Source of the DNA: Anisodus tanguticus
Taxonomy: Eukaryota; Streptophyta; Magnoliopsida; Solanales; Solanaceae
Reading direction: 5' to 3'
DNA: 64,000 nucleotides
Assembly: GCA_034509755.1 (NCBI GenBank)
Contig: CM067541.1
Location: forward strand, 23,300,001 to 23,364,000
A program made the translations under genes and the position numbers. This document shows positions 56,932 to 64,000 of the stretch, piece after piece. Positions within the stretch are counted from its first letter, which is position 1, and the number at the start of each line of letters is the position of its first letter. Under the pieces are notes generated by a model that saw nothing but the letters and a program-made list of their open reading frames with translations, did not search any database and had not been told where the DNA came from.

Positions 56932-58658
56932 TCTTCACCGCTACGCACCTTTCAAACATATTTTTCTTACTCCAAGAGCGAAAAGAACATCATATAATCG
57001 GGTATACTATCTGGAAACATAGGAATAGTAGTACTTGCTAAAGCTAAAAGTTTTATCCCTCTTGATACATGAAAGCTAAAAACAGTCTACTAGATAAGCC
57101 AAGTAAATCAATCCCAGATACAAATGAAATCCTTTTTTCTCTTTTTTTTTTTAGATTTAGAGAAGTAAGTCAAGAAGGGTAACTAGGCAAGCTTATTATC
57201 CACTAAATTTCGGACCTGGCACCAGTTGGCCTTCTAAAATTTCTCGTTTATCCAAGTAAATAAATTGATTAAAGGGTTTATTAAGCAAACAGAAATTATG
57301 GATTATATAAAGCATTAGGTGAAAAATAAATAAATGGATGCCAGCAGCAAAGAGAAAAGGCAAACTATTCCAATTCCTTTTTCTTCTTTGAAGGCTTTTT
57401 AAACTCCTCTTTTCACACTCTTTTGACCATACAATTTCAAGTGGGGAATGAAAAAAATTAAAGGAAACATATACCAAATCCTTTGGATCACTCAATAACA
57501 TAATAATATGTGACATCTTTTGTCTAATATAATTGAAGCATGTATGGCAATTCAAAACACCTTTAAAACATGACTCATTTAGTTAATCATAAATCTAACT
57601 TTGCATTTAAGAATTTGTTCTTAATTAAATTTACTAGAGACCAACCTGGATTCATGTGAGTTATTCATTGAGCTTAACTAGTAGGATGCACCAGTGTTCA
57701 AATCATAAACTAGTTGAAGTCGACCGTGTGAATCTTCTGTTTTGATCAACATACAATACGAATCATAATTATATACGCTAGCTATCAACCTACTGTAACT
57801 TTCCTCCATAATTCAAACTTCAGAACATGTTTAACATTGCCCAAGCTCACATAGGGGCAAGTGCAAAGATAATCGATTTTAAAACCATCATTTGAGCTAT
57901 AGCAAGTGTATAAAAATTTACAAATTTAACCATTTCGGAACTAACTTTATGTATATGCGATTGAACAACAAAAATTCAAGTTTGAAATTTGGCAACAAAC
58001 TTATGATATTTTTGCCTAAAATTTGACTTGCCAAGGCCAAACTTCAAACATATATATTCGAAACTAAAGTATTATTTTTGAAATTTGAACTACTAATCTT
58101 TACCCATGCTAATGTTTCCAAATTCCAAGCTTTTCCAACAACACCACTTGATTTAAACTCAATTTTGATATTTGATATTTGATATTTGATATTCAAGTCC
58201 CACTTCTTCAAACTTGCAGCAATGGTGATTTTAATGCTGAAAACCCTTAACTGACCACAGATGAATAGTTTATAAAAAGGCGGCTGCGCCTTAAATGGGA
58301 CTGTGCAAATGGACTGCCTGTGCAAATTTTCATACACAGTGTGGAGTTAGGGTTGAGGAAATTTTTAATTGAAGTTCAATTTATATAAAGGAGTGACAAT
58401 CACTTTATCTCTTCACAAAGTACATGGATTTTTACTATTCACACACCATTCATCTAAGTTACAACTTTTGTTTCAAGAATTAGGTATTTTCAGTACAACA
58501 TTTTGTGCTGCTCTTGGTATATCATTTTTGTACAACAACAATTACTGCACCTCAGTCTCATACAAGTTGGGATATCATATTAGTACAAAAATTAATAATA
58601 ATGATTCCATTATATTCGATTTCAATGCAATTAATGCCACTTACAAACGAAAGAATCA
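56932..58658. other. Intergenic DNA and 3' UTR side of the EDR2-like gene
   Basis: No gene was recognised. A minus-strand frame at 57196-57555 has no family resemblance. The part nearest 58659 should contain the 3' UTR of the EDR2-like gene. A short (TTTGATA)n repeat lies near 58166-58194. Confidence 0.4.
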
Positions 58659-61600
58659 TCAACCCTCCAATGGTACAGCAGAATCAACCTTCACTCGATT
58701 TAATCGAACGGTTCCAAGAATATATTCAGGGAGTTCAGCCTCTTCTTTTGCCTGCAAGTGCGTATACAACATGGTCATGTGCAAGTGACATGAATTGTTA
58801 GAGAGTAACAAATGCAACTGAACTGTTTACGGATTTAAAACCAGGATGTCTAGAACTTGTTCATTATTAACATGATGTCGTGTCTTAAACAGACTCACCT
58901 CCCCCCCCCCCCCCCCCCCAAAGAAATCCAACCATCCAGTTTTTCACTTCCCGTTGTGGTGGTGTGTGGGGGAAGGGGTTGGTGTTGACCCCTACCTTGT
59001 TTATAAATACTCAAGAAAAAGTACAAGGGCCGAATGATTGCGTTAAGGCACAACTTGTCTCTAGTTCTATTAGGTAATCTAAGATTATTGTGTTTTAGGT
59101 TTGAATTTAAGTATCTGAAACTTCAATGCTGAAAGAGGGAAACAACAAAATCACTATGTCATGTGCATGGTTAAGAGAGAGAACATTAATCAAGCTACAT
59201 GACGCTAAAATTGATCTGCGTTCATTCTGCCTTATTTGGGAAGTAACTTCTCACAAGTCCCAGAAACAACATTGATAGCATTTCATAATGTTGTCATTAA
59301 GCTGGTTTTCTCCTTTTGAGCCGGGTTCCCTCTACAGTAAGAAATGATCAGATGGACCATGATCACAAGAAGAACATACCTCTATTAGAATAGCAAGATC
59401 AACGACAAGGCTTGTGACATATCCCAGTACAAGGCCAATAACACCTCTTGCCACAGATGATGAGCCGATGTCCACATCAATCTGCATGCGTGAAGTTCCC
59501 ATATGAGGATTAAGTCAGCGAAGAAAGCATATGTTTTGAAGGAAAGGCACTTGAGCAAAATAGTTCAGACAAATCCATGTAAGCATAAAAGCCTGAGCAC
59601 AAGAGAAATATTTTCTTGCTTTTCCAGAGAACACTGTAGCAACGTGGGGTGTGTTTGGTAAGAAGGAAAATACTTTCTTGAAAACAAATGAGTTTCTTAC
59701 TTATTTTCTAGTGTTTGGTAAGTAAGCAAAAAGAACATTATCCGAAGAGCATTTATATGCAATCTAGAAAAATATTATGGGGGAGGGATGGGGTGGGAAG
59801 GTCAACGGGTTGGGAGCGTTGGATGGGTAGGGAGGAGACGAAAAACTTGGAATAACACTTATGAAACTCGTTTCCTTACTTCCATTAGGGAAGTCATTTT
59901 CTTCATTTTTAAGGAACTTAATTTCCTAGAGAAAATATTTTTCAAACTTTTTGACCAACCAAACATGGGAAAAGTGAACATTTTCCTCCATACCAAACAC
60001 ACCCTTAATAGAAAATTGTAGCAACTTAGGGTGTGTTTGATAGGAAAATGCTTTCTTGAAACAGAAGTAGTCTTGTTACTTATTTTCTACTGTTTGGTAA
60101 ATAAGCAGAAAATAATGTCCCATAAGCGTTTATATATTATCTATGCAAACACTAGGGGTGAAGGGGTTGGTGAGGTTTGCGGGCTATGGGGGGTGCGAGT
60201 GAGGGTGGGGTGGGGACAATTAATGTGGATTATAACTTAAGGAACTTATTTTCCCTACTTCTACCAGAGAAATCATTTTCCTCAATCATAAGGAACTTAT
60301 TTTCCTAGAGAAAATATTTTCCAAAATTTTGACCAACCAAACATGGAAAAAGTGAAAAATATTTTTGCCTCCATACCAAACACACCCTTAATCCAAGCCC
60401 TTCCAAAATTAAAGGCAGTAAAAGTAGCATGGTGATAACTTATCGAATGTAAACTAAGAAAATCAAACTTGGAACCCGACCTCCAGAAAGTTATCTTGTC
60501 GAAGGTACTTGCACGTTACTGCCTTTCCCAAAAGGCAAGCTTTAGTTCCAACGGCACGCTTAACCATCCAGTATCCCTGTCATCAGAAGCAATTAGCAAA
60601 TAGTGTATAAAGAAAGAAGCTTGCTCCTGACAAAATAACCGATACCTCAATAATACTTGGAATCAGTTTGAATCTTGAATCACGGAAAGAGTCTGTTCCA
60701 TCAATGAATTTACCCAACAATGAATTCTTATTTACAGGTCTGTCAGCAGCATAATAAAGAACCAGGCTGTAATTTGGTTTAGCTGGAATCTGATAACCAA
60801 GCAAGATCGGAATAAGTGACATTTCTTACAATGAACTTTTATTTAACAAGGTTGCGTTTTCAAGTTAAAGACCCAAAATTCGCTATGTCCTTCCCTTTTA
60901 AAACTATAGTTGTATTTCTCAACTACATAATCTCAAAGATAATGATCAACCTGAATATTTTAGGATGAGTTTTTTTAGCTCTAATACACAGTTCAAACTG
61001 TTAGTCTTCAGCCTCAAATTATACTCTTTATACTTTTGGATCCACAGGTTATTAATGATATTCTAATAAGAGTGGAAAAAGTGAGTATTTGTGTGTGTGT
61101 GTGAGTTTATGTCAAGTCTTTTGTGAAACAACTGAAATGAAAATTTGAATCAAAACTTAACGAAACTGAGTCTTAAGAACAAATTTGGGAAGTGTTTAGT
61201 ATACTATTGATGTATTAAAAATTAACAAGGGAAAAGCCAAAAAGACGTACCTCGAGGTTAATTATTAGGATGAATGGAATTTTTTTCCCTGCTTCAGACT
61301 GCAGTTAGGAAACACTGTTAGCAAACACTATGCTTAGAAGCTAAATAGAATCAGGAAATACGATTGGACAGAGAAAATATGCTTCATTGCAATCAATTCA
61401 TGAACATTGCTCAGTTGAGAACATTGTTTCTCTGGTTGAATTCAGGGAAGCTCTTTAAACCCTACCTTGATTACCTTATAATGAGGAACGAAGTACACTA
61501 GCAAGTAACAGTATTTCCAGATTCTATGATGCTCAGGGGACAAACTGATTTATATGACTATAATGTGAATTAGTAGATACAAATCTTTCTTGTCCCCATT

Positions 61601-63302
61601 TTTGCTTAGTTTCACACTGCTTTTGTGTCCTGTAAGACCTTGAGACTATTTTCAATGTTTCATATAGGGATTGGCACGGTCTTGATGAATGGATAAGTCC
61701 AACTTTACCTCTTAAAAATCTGGTACTCCCTCCGTCCCAAAATATTTGTCATGTTTCGCTTTTTGAAAGTCAAAACTACATGAAATTTGACCAACATATT
61801 AGGATGTGTTTATTCACTATATTGATATGAGAAGAATCGTAACTTATAGTACTTTTCGTAAAGTTTTTGAATATCTAAATTTTAACTTTAAAATATTGAA
61901 TTAATCTAATCCATTTTGGCTCTGAAGATTAGCCAAATTGACTCTCGAAAAGCGAAACGTGACAACTATTAGTGAAAGACATAAACGTTGATTGTACAAA
62001 ATATAACGCGAGACACAAATATGGACAAATCCTCCCTTACCATAAAGGTTACCGAAAATTTGACATTGATCATGATATTAGGAAGATGTTCGAAAGGGTA
62101 GAAAACACCTCTGGTAACTCAGGTAAAATATCGGCAGCAAAGAAGCCACCATAACTAGTCAAAAGCTAAGATCCATTCTCCAATCATTGTGGCACTTTGT
62201 GTGGTAAAAAGGGACTATTCTCATAATAACAATCTTAATATGCATAAAGCAGTGCTTATAATCATAACCAAACATAAAAAAGCTTGAAAAGTGAAGTTCT
62301 GGCGTTTATCATTTCATGTATTTTCTGTTTGTTTTCCTTTAGTTGAATATGTAAAACTTTACAAAGTTTTTCATCATACAATGAAGTCTGCATTGACTTC
62401 AAGGAGACAAAAGATAACTACAAGTAAGTCTCAAGCAGTGTTTGCTACAAATCTAATTTCAATAATCACAAATGATTGCATCTTCAGTTTAGTGCAGGAG
62501 ATAATTAGCAACATCATATCAATTATATGCAGAAAATAACTTTTTATCTTTTTCTAGAGGATAAACAAAGTGCAGTCAAGTAGAAGTGATTCTTCATTAC
62601 CTGAACAAGACACTTAGGATGCAGAGCAACATTTGTGATGCATTCATCCACCTTGAACCAGTCAACTGCAATAAGCTTGAGCAAGGGATCTCCACCAGTG
62701 ACCTAGAAAAATTGCAACTCCTATGATTCTAATTCCTGTCAAGCTTAATTTCTTATAGTACCATCTTTATATGGGAAATTATGGAAATTATTTGTGCCAA
62801 ATACAGTAAAAGTTAACACCAGTGATTATTTATTCAAGTAACTACTACCATGACTTTTAAACTCCGAGGTAGAGGAGTAGATGACAGCCTTGGTTATCAA
62901 CATTCAACAATAAATAAAAAACTTATTGTATACCCTTGGCCTTTTTGCTTTTCTTAATATGGAACACTGCTAGGTGAGTGACACTTATTAATTAGCTAAT
63001 GAAAGAGATTCAGAAGTTAGCTGCGAAAAAATCAGAAACATGTATGTCTCCAGCATCAGTACAACTACCAAGTAGAAACTTAATCCCAAATATTTGGATA
63101 ATTTTTTTTCAAGTATAAACAGCTACCTTTGTACTGTCTTTCAAGTATGTTTTCCCTCTGATCATGAAACCAGAACCACTTGGCGATGACCAGCAATCAG
63201 AGTCGCCCTCACCCTTCCCATGCCGCATGGTACCATGAAACTGACTTGGATCAAGAGTTAATGGAGGTACATTGGGATTTAGTTCCTTACTAGTGTCTGG
63301 TG
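58659..63302 (-). CDS. EDR2L: EDR2-like protein, C-terminal part (DUF1336), seven exons, 5' end outside window
   Basis: The exons on the minus strand, in order, are 63302-63127, 62702-62601, 61298-61251, 60789-60646, 60576-60481, 59481-59380 and 58751-58659. All junctions are GT-AG and the frame is open through all seven, ending in TGA after VPLEG. The 253 residues follow the C-terminal domain of ENHANCED DISEASE RESISTANCE 2 and its paralogues: GSGFMIRGKTYLKDSTK, GGDPLLKLIAVDWFKVD, KPNYSLVLYYAADRPVNK, GYWMVKRAVGTKACLLGKAV, IDVDIGSSSVARGVIGLVLG. EDR2 carries PH, START and DUF1336 domains and negatively regulates powdery-mildew resistance and cell death in Arabidopsis. The first exon here begins in codon phase 1 (CA completes a codon), so an upstream exon must exist to the right. 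The donor of the exon at 60481 is GTCGGG, a weaker site. Introns hold MITEs and a C19 tract. Confidence 0.92.
58901..58919. repeat. C19 homopolymer in the last intron of the EDR2-like gene
   Basis: Nineteen C follow ACCT. On the coding strand this is a G19 tract in the intron between the exons at 59380 and 58751. Length may be inaccurate for technical reasons. Confidence 0.85.
59647..60004. mobile_element. Tourist-like MITE, copy A of a tandem pair
   Basis: The ends GGGTGTGTTTGGTAAG and TACCAAACACACCC are inverted repeats. The right flank is TTA (60005-60007), but the left flank is GTG rather than TTA. It lies in the intron between EDR2-like exons 60481 and 59481. Confidence 0.75.
60029..60387. 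mobile_element. Tourist-like MITE, copy B of the tandem pair
   Basis: It has the same family ends as copy A. Both flanks are TTA (60026-60028, 60388-60390). The preceding TGTAGCAAC is shared with the left flank of copy A (59635-59643), 382 bp away, which points to tandem duplication of MITE plus flank rather than two insertions. Confidence 0.75.
61726..61980. mobile_element. Stowaway-like MITE
   Basis: The left end CTCCCTCCGTCCCAAAATAT after TA is intact. The right end (CGAAAAGCGAAACGTGACAA) pairs with the left inner region (TTGTCATGTTTCGCTTTTTG), but the outermost bases have decayed. It lies in the intron between exons 62601 and 61298 of the EDR2-like gene. Confidence 0.75.
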
Positions 63303-63662
63303 CTGCATGCAAGACAAAATATTTTATGAAAGTTGTTTAAGAGACTTTAAAGTGGAAAAGGATAAAAGGCAGTATCATCTACATGCAAGACAATATTTTA
63401 TGGAGGTACATCGGGATTTAGTTCCTTACTAGTGTCTGGTGCTGCATGCAAGACAAAATATTTTATGAAAGTTGTTTAAGAGACTTTAAAGTGGAAAAGG
63501 ATAAAAGGCAGTATCATCTACATGCAAGACAATATTTTATGGAGGTACATCGGGATTTAGTTCCTTACTAGTGTCTGGTGCTGCATGCAAGACAAAATAT
63601 TTTATGAAAGTTGTTTAAGAGACTTTAAAGTGGAAAAGGATAAAAGGCAGTATCATCTACAG
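63262..63662. repeat. 139-bp tandem triplication containing an EDR2-like splice acceptor
   Basis: The units start at 63262, 63401 and 63540, exactly 139 bp apart, and the third stops at about 63662. Each includes the first 41 bases of the exon that begins at 63302, its acceptor GCATGCAG, and about 100 bp of intron. Units two and three look identical, and unit one differs at one base early in the unit (ATTGGG against ATCGGG). Within the unit CATGCAAGACAAAATATTTT and CATGCAAGACAATATTTTAT are near duplicates, which may have mediated unequal exchange. Confidence 0.92.
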
Positions 63663-63941
63663 ACTGTAAACAAATTCCTTACACCTGAATGTTCATAAAA
63701 GTGACCCGACACCACCCACTCCCAACTCCAGAAAGATGGTACACAGTGACGAGAATGATTTATGCAAGGTGTAATTTTCTTTGCAGACTTCTTCACTAAA
63801 CATTCAGAACTTTTACACTAATAAAACAACACTTCTGTGTTCTTTTGATAGATAAAGGTAATTTTCCTGATATCCAGCAATAAGTGCATGCTATTACAAC
63901 AGGAGATTAGCTACATCCAATATTGTGCAATGCAACAATAA
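63663..63941. other. Upstream intron or intergenic DNA of the EDR2-like gene
   Basis: No further EDR2-like exon was found between 63663 and the window end. This is probably intron. Confidence 0.45.
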
Positions 63942-64000
63942 GGGGTCGTTCGGTTGCTGGTTAGAGTTATGCAGGTATTACGGGATTAGTTATGCAAGGT
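63942..64000. mobile_element. Tourist-like MITE, cut by the window end
   Basis: After TAA the sequence GGGGTCGTTCGGTTGCTGG, then AGAGTTATGCAGG, matches the reverse complement of the right end of the MITE at 48074-48465. Only its first 59 bases are in the window. Confidence 0.55.

Noticed and set aside
57196..57555. 119-codon minus-strand frame ending KREILEGQLVPGPKFSG
   Set aside because: The last 18 residues look more protein-like than the rest, but I recognise no family and see no splice partner.
58369..58801. Plus-strand frames of 98-139 codons over the end of the EDR2-like gene
   Set aside because: The opposite strand encodes the last EDR2-like exon with a proper acceptor and stop. The plus frames are shadows or AT-rich chance frames.
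1..64000. CRISPR arrays, operons, bacterial promoters or rRNA/tRNA genes
   Set aside because: The window is plant nuclear DNA. The direct repeats seen are MITEs, LTRs and tandem duplications, and no cloverleaf or rRNA sequence was recognised.

Overview
This is a plant nuclear window, from a dicot and probably a member of the Solanaceae. The DNA is AT-rich. Two protein genes have GT-AG introns and are close to known dicot proteins. Most of the rest is LTR retrotransposons, MITEs and one SINE. The family assignment is an inference from gene and repeat style, because no species-specific marker is visible.

Layout. (1) 1-6961: what looks like the promoter, 5' leader and first coding exon of a plasma-membrane H+-ATPase-like gene. 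An old RE1-type Copia element (1876-6632) inserted exactly at its start codon, with target duplication ATGAC. (2) 6962-21514: two members of one long-LTR, Sirevirus-like Copia family fused head to head. Element I is on the minus strand and nearly complete (6962-16838). Element II is on the plus strand and has lost its 5' half (16839-21514). Both carry an accessory ORF between pol and the 3' LTR. Nothing more of the H+-ATPase follows, so the fusion probably deleted it. (3) 21515-26790: a degenerate tandem repeat of about 286 bp, a TIR-type element and two adjacent perfect hairpins. (4) 26795-30505, minus strand: a complete three-exon LRR receptor-like kinase gene closely resembling Arabidopsis MOL1, a relative of TDR/PXY, with a degenerate kinase domain. 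(5) 30506-35116: MITEs and a mixed direct/inverted array. (6) 35117-45410: a decayed Ty3/gypsy element of the Tat type with a second RNase H and an antisense accessory ORF. (7) 45411-51669: MITEs and a tRNA-derived SINE. (8) 51675-56195: a second RE1-type Copia element that has lost gag and has a leader full of GTATAC repeats. (9) 58659-63302, minus strand: the last seven exons of an EDR2-like gene (C-terminal DUF1336 region). Its 5' part lies beyond the window. A 139-bp unit containing one of its splice acceptors is present three times.

The two host genes that can be read as functional, MOL1-like and EDR2-like, are on the minus strand and unrelated in pathway. The strongest leads are the accessory ORFs of the two retroelement families, the shared in-frame TAG in both Sirevirus-like copies, the dispersed ATGTTG/CAACAT palindromes of that family, the transposon-broken H+-ATPase start, and the triplicated splice acceptor in the EDR2-like gene. 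All boundaries and homologies were read by eye; no database search was possible.
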